In this document: positions 12,690-22,871 of the stretch, piece by piece
Position numbering within the stretch: the first letter of the stretch is position 1
Layout of the letters: every line of letters begins with the position of its first letter
Assembly (NCBI RefSeq): GCF_008831285.2
Contig: NC_045146.1
Coordinates: 15,741,149 to 15,805,148, forward strand
Source of the DNA: Nymphaea colorata
Lineage: Eukaryota > Streptophyta > Magnoliopsida > Nymphaeales > Nymphaeaceae
DNA: 64,000 nucleotides
Direction: 5' to 3'
Position numbers and translations under genes: made by a program
Notes under the pieces: generated by a model
Told to the model about the DNA's origin: nothing
The model's database searches: none
The model's input: the letters and a program-made list of their open reading frames with translations, nothing else

Positions 12690-13215
12690 TAGAAGGTGGT
12701 GTTCCCGTCACGGGGCTGCAATTGTCAAATGGTGGTCCTTGCTGCTTCACCCAAATGATGTAAAATGTGAGCTCTACTTGCGCACGAGATTTGTTCTTGA
12801 GAATGCAAAGGATGTGGCGATCTTCGCTAGACAGACGTTCAAGCTAGGACGGATAACAGTAATCCATGACCTTGCCGTCGACGATACATTCAGTCTACAT
12901 TCTTTCTTTGGTTCATTCAATTTCTGCTGAGCTCGGAATTCTTCTACCGAATTCATTTTGAAGAGCAGCTTGGCCAGAAATTTGGCGACGGCGATGTCGA
13001 CTCAATCAAAATGAGAAACATCTGCTTTGTTCCTCCATGGACGAAGGAACTCGTTGAAAATACTGAGCCTCTGGTCATGGATGAGCCCTTGAAACCATTG
13101 CTTGCATTTTCAAAAAGAAACGTAAAAACATTAGGAGGCCCTACATTTCATCGAGAGTACGGATGAACAAAGGGGTGCAGCTCTTGCCTGATGATGATGT
13201 GAGTTTGTTGTTGGC
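12690..13215 (+). pseudogene. Unidentified degraded gene fragment
   Basis: Coding-like sequence runs in shifting plus-strand frames. One reads LYLRTRFVLENAKDVAIFAR and on through HDLAVDDTFSLHSFFGSFNF; after a shift another reads LGQKFGDGDVDSIK and ICFVPPWTKELVENTEPL; a third near 13150 reads RVRMNKGVQLLPDDD. No introns are evident. The fragment ends abruptly where the dispersed repeat at 13201 begins. I do not recognise the family. Frame changes and stops (for example at 12927) make an intact protein unlikely. Confidence 0.5.
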
Positions 13216-13361
13216 TCAAGGCTTAGGCGCTGTTTTGTAATTTTTCAATTTAAAGAAAGGCCTCAGGAACCGATACATACATTTGTCATATGACGCCAAT
13301 ACTACTTTTTACAACATTGCAAAAGGCTAAAAAAGAAGAACAAAAAGAATAGGTAAAGCTT
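13201..13361 (+). repeat. Dispersed repeat, copy 1 (inverted copy at 21008-21170)
   Basis: The segment from GAGTTTGTTGTTGGCTCAA to about AGGTAAAGCTTA is found in reverse complement at 21008-21170 with few differences. Shared landmarks are AAAGAAAGGCCTCAGGAACC and ATATGACGCCAATACTAC. The two copies are 7.8 kb apart in opposite orientation, which suggests a short mobile element or the end of a larger one. Confidence 0.85.
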
Positions 13362-13955
13362 ATATAGAAGGCATTAAAACACAATCAGATATTTTCACTT
13401 GAGTATTTTTTTTTTGACTTGGTAAAAAAAAAAAACACGAAAATCAAAGAACTTTTAAAGAGTTCTTTAAAGAAACACGTAAAATCTTGAAAAGAATAGA
13501 AAAGGCTACAATTTTTACAGTGTTAAAAAAAATGCAAGGATCCACAATATTTGACAAATAGTATTGAGGACCGTAATAGCATAGTTGATGAGCGAGTCGG
13601 TGAAAGTCGGTTCAACAGTTGGATGTATTAGTTTTTGGACTTTGTAACATTTTCATTGATCGGTGTCTTTCTCCACCAAGTTTCAAAGTAGCCAACTTCC
13701 ATAACAAAGAGAAAGAGAAAAGGATTTTTGCATGCAAAGTAGATGCAGCAGACATGTAGAAAACAATTCATAGTCACTTTGGATCTTACCCGTACTTCTT
13801 CAGCACTAATTCAGTATTCAAATTGCTCTCTCTTTATTCATGGACGTTATTGCCATTACTACATTTCACATCCTTATTTTGTTGGCAGAAAAGGAGAACG
13901 CAGTACACGAATCGCCATATATACGTGCATGGACATGTATATCATTGCCCACGTA
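13362..13955. other. Intergenic DNA
   Basis: AT-rich sequence with A and T homopolymers. No gene or structured repeat is recognised between the dispersed repeat and the 3' end of the subtilase relic. Confidence 0.5.
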
Positions 13956-13959
13956 CGCC

Positions 13960-15393
13960 TGGCGAAGAGTATTAAGATCAAAGACTTGTGGGCCTTGGGT
14001 TGGAGAGGATGTATCTAAGATCGCCTCTCCATTTTTGCTGCTGACTGTCACAGTCGGGAGGAAGTGTGCTCGAGCTAGAAGTTGAAAACCATTTTCCTCT
14101 ACGCCGGCCATGATAATCCCAACGCCACCTGCGGCCGTAACAGCAAGACCTTTGTTAAAGCACAGATGCGTATCCATTTTCACAGAGAACGATCTTCCCG
14201 ACAACCTCTGTGGAACTGAGCGACCCGCACAGGCAATATTTGCCGCTCGAATAGTTGCTGGCATTCCCAGCATAACCTAGTGGCAACGTTGGCCTGATGG
14301 GCAAGGACTTGCCACCATAGAGTGATTAACCGACGTAGTTGTTGCGATTGCCTAAGATCGCATATGATGGAAAGTCACGATCAATGGAGCTTTCTCCGAC
14401 GGTCGTGATCCATGGGGCGACATTCTCAACAGAGTAGGGCGAGGGACCGGAATTACCGGCGGAGCAAGAAACCAGAATGCCGAGTTGCACGGCAACAAAG
14501 GCACCGATGGTAATGCTGTTGCGGTAGAAGCTGCTTGGGGGGCCGCCGAGGGAGAGCGACAGGATGTCCATTCCGTCGCGGACGGCCTCGTCCATGGCGG
14601 CAAGTATGTCCGACGAAAAGCGCCATCCCTTTAGCAGTCCCAGGCGCATAGCCGAACATGCTTGCGTACCGGACAGCAGCACCACCGGCCGTGCTGGCCG
14701 TGTGTGTCCCATGGCCTTCGTCGTCCCGCGGCTACCTTGATTCGCTCTGCTCATTGATTGGGCCGTATTCGGCCTCGTAACCAGCAGAAAAGAACTGGGC
14801 ACCGATCAGCTTCCTGTTGCAGTTGCTCACCTTAAAATTTGTCCCGGCCTTGCACGAGCCCTTCCACTTGGATGGGATCGGGCAGAGTCCACCATCATTG
14901 AAGCTCCTGCTCTCCGGCCAAATGCCTGTGTCAAGCAACCCAATAATGATGTTCTCCCCTTCTGTAGATCTTGCCAACAGGCCGCCTCGACCGTTGAGCC
15001 CGAGAAAGGATGGTGTCCTCGTCGTGTCTGGCTTGTATACCATCTCTGGGAGCACCGCCAGGACACTGGACTTCTCCCTCAGGAACTCTGCTTCTGTCGC
15101 AGTCAGTGAAGTGGAGAAGCCATGCAGGATAGTGGGATAGGTGTAGATGATGGTTTTTTTATCTGGTTTATCAGACACCGATTCAAGCAATGTTTGATAC
15201 CACATATCGGGACTAGAAAAGCTGGTTGGCATGAGATCTTGCTGGACGTGCACGATGTAGGTTTGTTTCTTGTCCGGGGCGACGACGCTCGTGACATGGC
15301 AGATTGCCATGAGAGAGATGAAGAAGACGTGACATGGCAGATTGCCATGAGAGAGATGAAAAAGACGCAAACCAGGTGTTGCAACCCCTTCAT
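13960..15393 (-). pseudogene. Decayed subtilisin-like serine protease (SBT family) gene
   Basis: From the ATG at 15393 (minus strand) the order is: signal peptide (GLQHLVCVFFISLMAICHV), inhibitor I9 prodomain (QTYIVHVQQ, IIYTYPTILHGFS), catalytic Asp block (IIIGLLDTGIWPES), catalytic His block ([12 protein letters not shown]), the [20 protein letters not shown] block, and part of the protease-associated region (GGVGIIMAG). Lesions: a 38-bp tandem duplication just after the signal peptide shifts the frame; an in-frame TAG at 14732-14734 lies directly before the [11 protein letters not shown] block; sequence between GTAKGMA and [11 protein letters not shown] is missing, with a frame change; a stop and frame change occur in the last part. 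Homology stops before the oxyanion Asn and the catalytic Ser (GTSMS) region. Plant subtilases are secreted, usually about 750 residues and single-exon; this relic covers roughly the first 60 percent. Confidence 0.9.
15291..15366 (-). repeat. 38-bp tandem duplication that breaks the subtilase frame
   Basis: Units 15291-15328 and 15329-15366 differ by a single base. Because 38 is not a multiple of three, the duplication displaces the signal peptide from the prodomain frame; each unit encodes the end of the signal peptide (FFISLMAICHV). Confidence 0.95.
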
Positions 15394-15614
15394 CTTCCTC
15401 AGCATCGTTGTTAACCAACCCGTAAGTTTCTCTATTCTATGGCTCCTGAAGAGGACGGCTTGGTAGGTGAAACGAGGAGATAATGCTGAGAAGGAAGTGA
15501 TGAGACGGAAGATAGTAGGGAGGATGGCCGGTGGTGTTTGTATACGACGATATGCTTGGTAAGGACGTTGGAAACAAGGAGTTGCAGGAATCGAGCTAGG
15601 AGAATGGAAAGGCA

Positions 15615-15645
15615 AAAACATGCGTCTATATATAGGCAGCCGACT
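15615..15645 (-). promoter_or_regulatory. Putative TATA box of the subtilase relic
   Basis: On the minus strand CCTATATATAGACGC lies about 235 bases upstream of the ATG at 15393, with pyrimidine-rich sequence following. It is a textbook plant TATA element, suggesting that the promoter core outlived the coding region. Activity is inferred only. Confidence 0.5.
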
Positions 15646-16211
15646 GTCTCAATCCTTCTTGTCCGACATGATCAGTCTTCCTTTTCTTGTGATCCTTAAT
15701 CCTCCACAGACTGGACAAATTAATATTTTTGAAAATTTCGTTTACATTCTCTTGTGAACGTCCCATCCCAGTTCTTAATTTCTGATCTTGCTGTTCTGTT
15801 AATGTAATTCTCCATCAGGTGGGCTGAAGGTTCCTCAACAGTTGATTCTCTGCTGCATTCTTAAGCTGAGGTTTTCAGGGCCTCGAACATATATACCAGT
15901 TGTGCTCAGTGCCTCCCTCAAGCTTTTCTTGCTTGGGTCGGCAAGGTTCGAAACGTGAGCAGCTTCATGCCCAGCAGTTGAGCTTACATTTCCCTTTACA
16001 TTTTGGAAGCAAGTTTTATTCATAATTTTTTTCTCTTCTCTTCTCACTCGATGCTTATAGAGAGAAAAACTTGACAATTCATATAAAAAAAGTTAAATAA
16101 CTTATCTCCCTTCTTTTGGTTATTGTTGAGCATCAGAAAGTGGCACTGTGAAATTTAAGTCAGAGGAGCAAAACTAAATTTGTAGTATATATATATATAT
16201 AAAACAAAATT
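15646..16211. other. Intergenic DNA
   Basis: AT-rich sequence with a short AT tract near 16187-16202. Small minus-strand open frames (for example 15835-16077) show no recognisable family. It ends at the TAA flanking the foldback element. Confidence 0.5.
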
Positions 16212-16214
16212 TAA

Positions 16215-16813
16215 GGCAGCCATGTTAATTGATAGTGATTCTATGCGTTTACAAGTTCAAGCAAGGTTAACCTTGCTTGCTGGCTGGCAATAAATGATTC
16301 AACAGATGACTGCAAGAAATCAAAAAGTGGAATATCCGAATAGGAAGAAACCGCCATAAAGCAAGGGTTTGGTGCGCGATGACGTACTTTTCTTCTATGT
16401 TTAATAAGACGGATACGTAAATGTGATTGGGGTTGTTGGTTGAGTGGCAATCCATTTTTAGGGGTTGTTTCTCCCAGCCCAATTCCATCCCTAACATTTA
16501 AATCAAATTCAGATTGTGAAATCAGATTTTGGATTCAGATATAACTTTTCTTCATTTGCATTTTGGATTCGGATATAACCCGGAGAAACAACCCCTAAAA
16601 ATGGATTGCCACTCAACCAATCACATTTACGTATCCGTCTTATTAAACATAGAAGACAAGTAAGTCATCGCGCACCGAACCCTTGCTTTATGGCGGTTTC
16701 TTCCTATTTGGACATTGCTGCAGTCATCTGTTCAATTATTTGTTGCCAGCAACAGCAAGGTTTCTGTTTGAACTTGTAAAAGCATAGAATCACTATCATA
16801 TTACATGGCTGCC
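16215..16813. mobile_element. Foldback (long inverted repeat) element, possibly Tourist-like
   Basis: The left arm 16215-16474 is the reverse complement of the right arm 16582-16813, with a 107-base spacer. Landmarks in both arms include GGCAGCCATGT at the tips, TGATAGTGATTCTATGC, GAAACCGCCATAAAGCAAGG and AATCCATTTTTAGGGGTTGT. The right arm has a small deletion. TAA sits immediately outside both tips (16212-16214 and 16814-16816), a 3-bp duplication like that made by PIF/Harbinger (Tourist) elements. No transposase frame is present. A transcript through it would form a hairpin with a stem of about 230-260 bp. Confidence 0.85.
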
Positions 16814-16826
16814 TAATATTAGCTTG

Positions 16827-17585
16827 CTTGTCGGTAAGAAAAATTTTAAAAAGTATTTACCTTACGTGCATTTGGCCAGCAAGTCTCTATACTTGGTAGC
16901 ATAAAATTCTAATAATTCTAAACACTCGCCATATAATTTTAAAATTTTTAAGAAGCACATGTGTGTAAATTGAAATAACTGCCATGTAAATTGAAACACA
17001 GGAATTTATTAAATGAACGAGATATAAATTCCTAAAACATTTAATTATAATTGTCCATTTTCTATTATTATTTTTCATGTAGTTTTTTACCATGTATATA
17101 TAGCCCGTCGTTTAGAGGGGCGTTTTCTTCGGTAGCTTAGCTCGGCGTTTTTATTACCAAACAGTAGTAATACGATTAGATTCATATACCAAACAGCCAC
17201 GCCATGTCAAAACACTTGTTTGGTTTTGATCCCTTTTACTGTGCTTGCTTAAAGGTGTTGCCTTATTACAAAACATTGCTAAAAGATAACTTCTAGGGTC
17301 CATGGAGGCCGGAGCTAGTTTTTTACTCAGATTAGATTGGGATTTAGCTGCGTCTCCATCTCGAATTTTCATCCTTCAGAATGAAAAAGTAGTCAGATCA
17401 GATTGCTTGGTGATTTCTTGTTTTAAAAAAAGAAGAGAAGAGGTATTCATGAGAACAAGACCAAGGATAAGCAGGGGCATGTTTGGGTGACGTGAATTAT
17501 TTTTTCACTTTCTACTAAAAGCAGTCTACAGAGTGTGAGCCCCAGCATTAGTTGGACATACAACAGCTCCGCAGGAATGGTGAGT
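16827..17585. other. Intergenic, MITE-like debris
   Basis: No gene is recognised. Sequence around 17120-17290 (TTTTTATTACCAAACAG, ATACCAAACAGCCACG, CCTTATTACAAAACA) has the look of degenerate MITE ends, but I could not define matching termini or a target duplication. Confidence 0.35.
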
Positions 17586-17591
17586 AGGTTG

Positions 17592-17734
17592 AAGGTTTTT
17601 AGATTGTTTTTAATTAAAGTTTTTAACTGCATTTACAACCGTTTGACCACTTTAATTAAAAACCTTCAACTTCAGTGGTCGAACGCTTGCAAATGCAGTT
17701 AAAAGCCTTAATTAAAAACAATCTCAAAAACCTT
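17592..17734. repeat. Small imperfect palindrome (MITE-like)
   Basis: AAGGTTTTTAGATTGTTTTT at 17592 is mirrored as reverse complement by AAAAACAATCTCAAAAACCTT ending at 17734, and ACTGCATTT...GACCAC in the left half pairs with GTGGTC...AAATGCAGT in the right. The whole unit is about 143 bp with a short loop. Confidence 0.75.
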
Positions 17735-17799
17735 AATGAAGTGGTTAAAAAAAAAGGAAAAAAGAAAAAAAAAACACATTTTTAAAGAGTTTTTCGTAT

Positions 17800-18034
17800 T
17801 TTTTCCACTTTTTTTAATTCCAAACATTTTTTTTTCATTTTTTATTTTTAGTTGTTGCAAATCTACTTATCTTATGATGTTTGTGTTATTAGTTTCTCAC
17901 TTATTTTATTTTTCTCTTATTTTTAGTTTTTTAAAATTTTTAAAAATTTACTGTATTTTTTTTTTCAAGATCGCCATATTATATGCAAGAAAAATGTCGC
18001 TCTTTAAAACTCCGAGACGTTATTTATGACTATG
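17800..18034 (+). repeat. Dispersed AT-rich repeat, copy 1 (copy 2 at 28005-28200)
   Basis: This segment shares a long ungapped core with 28005-28200: TTGTTGCAAATC, ACTTATCTT, ATGATGTTT, GTTATTAGTTTCTCACTTAT and the tail TTTAAAACTC..GACTATG occur in the same order and orientation. Copy 2 sits inside an SHMT intron. It is probably a non-autonomous element family. Confidence 0.8.
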
Positions 18035-18070
18035 ATGTAGACACTTCTGTGCGCCCAAGAGTCTTACAAC

Positions 18071-18373
18071 CTGTTTGGATGGAGGGAGAGGGAGGAAAAA
18101 GAATGGAAAAAATGATCTTTCCTGTGTTTGGATGGCTAAATAATATAGAGAGAAATGAAGTGAGAACTAATAGTTGTGTTTGGATGCAAGGGAAAGGAAA
18201 AGAAAGGAAGGAGAAGAAAATGAGTTTTTAATGTAATTCCAAACCCTTTCAAAATGAAGAGATTGGAAGGAAAAATAAGGGATGATCATTTCATTTCCTT
18301 TCTTCTCATTTTTCTCTCCATTCTTTTTCTCTTCCATCAATTCCTTTCTCTCTTTTTTTATTATCTAAACATA
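18071..18373. repeat. MITE-like element with TGTTTGGAT/ATCTAAACA ends
   Basis: The segment opens with CTGTTTGGATGGAGGGAGAG and closes with TTATTATCTAAACATAG. Purine-rich (GGAAAGGAAAAG) and pyrimidine-rich (TTTCCTTTCTTCTC) halves are roughly complementary, as in plant MITEs with a TGTTTGGAT start. Target duplications were not found. Confidence 0.5.
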
Positions 18374-18576
18374 GTGTTAGGTTCTGACACCATAAAAAGA
18401 TACCAGAGAGACAAGAAAGAAATTAAGTGGTTCGACGAGAAAGAGAGAGAAGAGAGAGAGAGAGAGAGTCTCTATGTCCACAGGGATAAATTTTCTCTCT
18501 CAAATTCTATGTTATTTTGCGAGAGGTTCTATTATATATTATGTGTGTACAACAATTTGTTCCCTCAGTTTTCTAA

Positions 18577-18749
18577 TCTTTTGGATTCAATGGTTCACAA
18601 CAATTATTTCTTTTCCTAAATTCAGCTTGTTAATATTGGCAATGACACCTGTAGAACCCTTAGTTTCCTTATCTTTTAGATTATAAGGTTTATAGCAATT
18701 ATTTCCTTTCTTAAAATTCAGCTTACTAACATTGGCAATAACACCCATA
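18577..18749. repeat. Diverged tandem duplication, 95-bp period
   Basis: TCTTTTGGATTCAATGG..CAATTATTTC..AATTCAGCTT..ATTGGCAATGACACC is followed 95 bases later by a similar but diverged copy ending ATTGGCAATAACACC. Confidence 0.75.
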
Positions 18750-19480
18750 TAGCTTATGGGATGGAGGCAGGGGCCTTGTTCTCCCTCAAAGTTAAAAAAA
18801 AAAAAAGATATATGCAAATTTCAAATAAATTTAGTTGAATGTAATAAAAGATTTGAAAATTTCTATTTCAGCTGATGACAAAATTTTGAAATTATAGTTT
18901 GGTTCCTGCAACGAAAAAACTTGTGTTGATTGCATGCTTTCCATCTTGAGCTGGATTCTTTTTCTTCACGGGAGGTTTGGTAGCCTTAGATTTATAGATT
19001 GACCTGACATGTTTTCACTGATGTGGCAAAAGATCACTTATTTTCAGCGACGATCGCGGTCACGCTGAATGCGAGGTCGGTCAATATGCATGTGAAAGCA
19101 AAGACTGCACGAAACTCGGATCATGTGAAGCTTGCAATTAACTTGGTCAAAAACCTTGTCCCTTTCCATCATGCCGGTTCCTCCATTTTTCTCAATTTAT
19201 TTTGTTCTTTTCCATGTCGAAGCCTTAGACATTTAATGGTATTTTTTAAACAAAATAAAAAAAAAATTGTCGGATGCAGAAATCTTAAGGTTCCGTTGCA
19301 ATAACACGAGGTTATTCAATACTTTGCCAAAAAATAAAATTAACATTCTTTGCTGGCATGATTCATTTGGGCCATTTAGATGCAATTGCGATAGATTATG
19401 TAGCAACAGTTTTTTTATATCAAAATAGACTATAGAATGAATGTACGCAAGTGGGTACGTTGATATTTTTATATTAGAAT

Positions 19481-19545
<65 letters not shown>

Positions 19546-20446
19546 GATCCCAAACTATTAGGTCAGGGATAAAACTAGACCGTTTATTTTTTTTGCTACA
19601 AAAAGTTTTAAACAAAACAAAACATCCTAACATGTTTATAAAAACTAATTTGGCAAGAAACATGCTTTAGCTTAAGTTGTTTGTTATAAAAGATGGAGAT
19701 TTCACCATCATGAATATTTTGGATGTTATACAAGCCATTTAATTTTACTTATATAAAAATATAATTACATTAAAAAAATGATTGGCTCAACACATGTTTC
19801 CCAAGAATTTATTCGTAACATCACATCTGTAAGGTTAGCTTGCAAAAAGTACACTATAACCATTAGTATCTAGGTCAATGGCAAACTAAAGTAGCGGTCA
19901 GAGTACTTAATTAATCTCCTATGATTTCTCTTGATTGAAAAGTTCTGATTACGGGGTAGGTTAATCAACTATTGTTAAAGTAATTGATTGTCTTGGTTTT
20001 TAGCTTTTTTTTAACTGAAATTAAAACTGTTATGGGGCCAGGTTGAGATATGCCAAACTATGGGCCTAAGCTCAAGAGTGGGTCGAGCCATTACATGCAT
20101 GCTTAATTAAACTCGTGGCCGAAGAATGTGTAGAAAGCATTGTACAAAAGACAAATAGTTGCAATGGATTTCTTTGTGGTTAATAAGAATTTAAATATGG
20201 TCATCTCGGTTCGTGCTAAAAAAGTATTTTTTTTAATAAACGGCTAATTAAGCTTAAGTTAAATCTCAGTTCGAGCATCTTAAGTATGACCTAAGCCGAT
20301 CTTGAGCTAGTGATCAACTCGAACTCGAGCTAAGCTCGAATTGTGGTCATAAACAGCTCATAGATCTGGGTCCTTGTCCAATTTGCATCACTTGTCTAAT
20401 TTGGATCACTTGTCCAATTTGCATCCGCTACAACACTTGTTTTTTT
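18750..20446. other. Intergenic DNA with a CT/AT microsatellite
   Basis: No gene is recognised. A CT tract followed by AT repeats lies at 19481-19541. Around 20250-20350, sequences such as AACTCGAACTCGAGCTAAGCTCGA belong to the CGAGCTCG-rich repeat family seen again at 28914-29579, 37190-37470, 41420-41990 and 60020-60170. Confidence 0.55.
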
Positions 20447-20796
20447 TGTGGGGTATTTCAATGTCTTGTTTCTATTTATTTTTTACTTAATGTCTTCTAT
20501 ATAATTTCCTTATATTCAACAATGCATGCAAGTCTCATTAAGTTTTGATATATAAAGATCTAATGGCCATTAGACCCATTGTGTTTTTTGTGGGGTATTT
20601 CAATCTCTTGTTTTTATGTGTTTTTTTTTTTTACTTATTGTCTTATATATAATTTCCTTATATTCAACAATGCATACAAGTCTCATTAAGTTTTGATATA
20701 TAAAGATCTAATGGCTACTAACCTTTTTCTCTCCTTCCTTGCCTCCATGCCAAGCAGCTGTGACCAGACAGAGCTCAAGATGGTCAAAGGATTTAT

Positions 20797-20815
20797 ATAT
20801 ATATATATATATAAG

Positions 20816-20847
<32 letters not shown>

Positions 20848-20854
20848 ATATATA

Positions 20855-20885
<31 letters not shown>

Positions 20886-20912
20886 GAAAGAGAGAGAGAG
20901 AGAGAGAGAGGG
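20797..20912. repeat. Interrupted (AT)n(AG)n microsatellite
   Basis: AT repeats with small interruptions run into an AG tract of about 25 bases. It explains the Ile-Tyr/Arg-Glu open frames in this interval. Confidence 0.95.
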
Positions 20913-21007
20913 GGAGGGAGGTAGTGTCATGGCCTAAATGAAAAGGAAGTTGATAATGGCCCATAACTTGCCCACTTGTATTGCAATATTCTAAAGCCAA
21001 GACGCTA

Positions 21008-21170
21008 AGCTTTACCTGTTCTTTTTGTTCTTATTTTTTTAGCTTTTTGCAATGTTGTAAAAAGTAGTATTGGCGTCATATGACAAATGTATGTATCGGT
21101 TCCTGAGGCCTTTCTTTAAATTGAAAAATTACAGAACAACGCCTAAGTTTTGAGCCAACAACAAACTCAC
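21008..21170 (-). repeat. Dispersed repeat, copy 2 (inverted relative to 13201-13361)
   Basis: Reverse complement of the 13.2-kb copy, from AAGCTTTACCTGTTC to TTTGAGCCAACAACAAACTC. Here it lies in the core of the 142-bp inverted array, so it may be part of that composite element. Confidence 0.85.
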
Positions 21171-21459
21171 GCACAAAAAAATATTAAAATAACAGAAAAA
21201 TAACAAGTTAGAAAGTAAAAACAAGTTAGAAGACATTAAGTAAAAAAAATAAATAAATAAAAACAAGAGATTGAAATACCCCACAAAAGACACAATGGGT
21301 CTAATGACCATTAGATCTTTATATATCAAAACTTAATGAGACTTGCATGCATTGTTGAATATAAGGAAATTATATAGAAGACATTAAGTAAAAAATAAAT
21401 AAAAACAAGAGATTGAAATACCCCACAAAAAACACAATGGGTCTTAAATAATGAAAGGT

Positions 21460-22860
21460 TTCCCTTAGACACTACCCCATCTCTCTTTTTGGGAGTATTC
21501 ATGTCTCTTCAAAAAATAGTTTGGCTTTTGTATTTTCGACTTGATTTTGAACGTCTTATAATCAAAAGCTGAGATGATTTCCACTAAGCACAAATGACCC
21601 CTTAATTAGCCAAATTACACCATTAAAGAAATCCGACACATATAATCTAATTCCCTTTTTATGATGTTGAATCACCAATACGAAAAGTAACCACGTAGTC
21701 CCCAAGAACTGCACATATTTGTGTTGGAGATGGTGAGATTTGCAATGCATCATCCCTTTGGAAAGTAGATTTGACAGACAACCGGAACGGTGAAAAATGT
21801 CATCACCATGTTTGCATTGCTTAGATGTGAGATACGAAAATTTTATGAGGAATGTAAGTTATGTTTCATCACCCTCTATGAATCCGAGCCTAGATCCCGT
21901 CGTTTGATAATAAAAAAAAAAAAAACAAGAGCAATCTGCTTGAGATGGAGGGTGATCTTAGATCTCAAAGTTTCTATCCCTTGCAGTAAAAATGGCGGAT
22001 CTCAAGTGGGGTACTGGATGTCAAGTGGATCTCCTCATGCCGGCGGAGATCCATGAATTCATAACATATTTAAGTTCATAGATTACAAAGGTACAATTTC
22101 TCAGAACTATAATAAATAAATTAGTGAACCTCAAAAGATGAGAGGCTTCAATTTAAGAATGGAGCAACCAAAGGCCGCCTTACAAATGTAACTAAAAAAG
22201 GGACCATAAATTTGTGAATTTAAGATCTCTAGTTCGATTCTGCCCTTAAATTAGATTGAACTAGAGAAGTTTAGATGTTAGCCTGTAAGAGGGGAAGACG
22301 TGTTAGTCCGCGCCGGTGGCCGACCTTTGTCAAATCTGAAGTAATCAAACGCCTCTTAAAGAATAAGATTTGAGATATGACAAAGTTTGCTCCCATGCAT
22401 GTATTGAGATGAAATCCGTCAACTTATTGACAATCAGATTAATAATTTCTACTAAGTTAGAACAAAAAAAATCTTCAAACAGCTTCATCTTGAATTCCTT
22501 TCTTTGTGGCCTTAAATAGGCGAGTTTTTTTTGTTTTTGAAGTCATGTTAAGTCAGATTTGTTTGCAAGTGTTAACAGGACTTCAACTTAATCTCTCATT
22601 TTCTTTAAAAAACTAAAGTTTTTATTTTTTAATAGTATATTTTTTCAACTTGAAGTGTTCCTACTCATACATATAGTGAAATAAAATAAGGGACTGTCCG
22701 AAAGGTGTCAATATAACATTTCCTTGTGTTAAAAGATCTATAAGAATGTCTGTTCTAATATCATAATAGAATACGGGCTTTGATTGAAATTTTTGTCTGT
22801 TCATTTTCTTTCCCGACCGACACTCGGCGTCAGAGCTGACACGAGTTTGAGACCAGCGAG
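21460..22860. other. Intergenic DNA and SHMT promoter side
   Basis: No gene or clear repeat is recognised. The final stretch, ending in a GA tract (22856-22870) right before the SHMT ATG, is probably the SHMT 5' UTR and promoter. Confidence 0.5.
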
Positions 22861-22871
22861 AGAGAGAGAGA

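Larger units (their letters stand above)
20447..21441. repeat. Inverted array of 142-bp units around a repeat-filled core
   Basis: A unit starting TGTGGGGTATTTCAAT at 20447 recurs in tandem at 20589 (period 142) and runs to about 20712. In the opposite orientation two units occupy about 21225-21441 (AAATACCCCACAAAA at both ends, with CTCATTAAGTTTTGATATAT and its complement inside). The core (20713-21224) holds an AT/AG microsatellite and the inverted copy of the 13.2-kb dispersed repeat. No coding capacity is seen. Confidence 0.85.
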
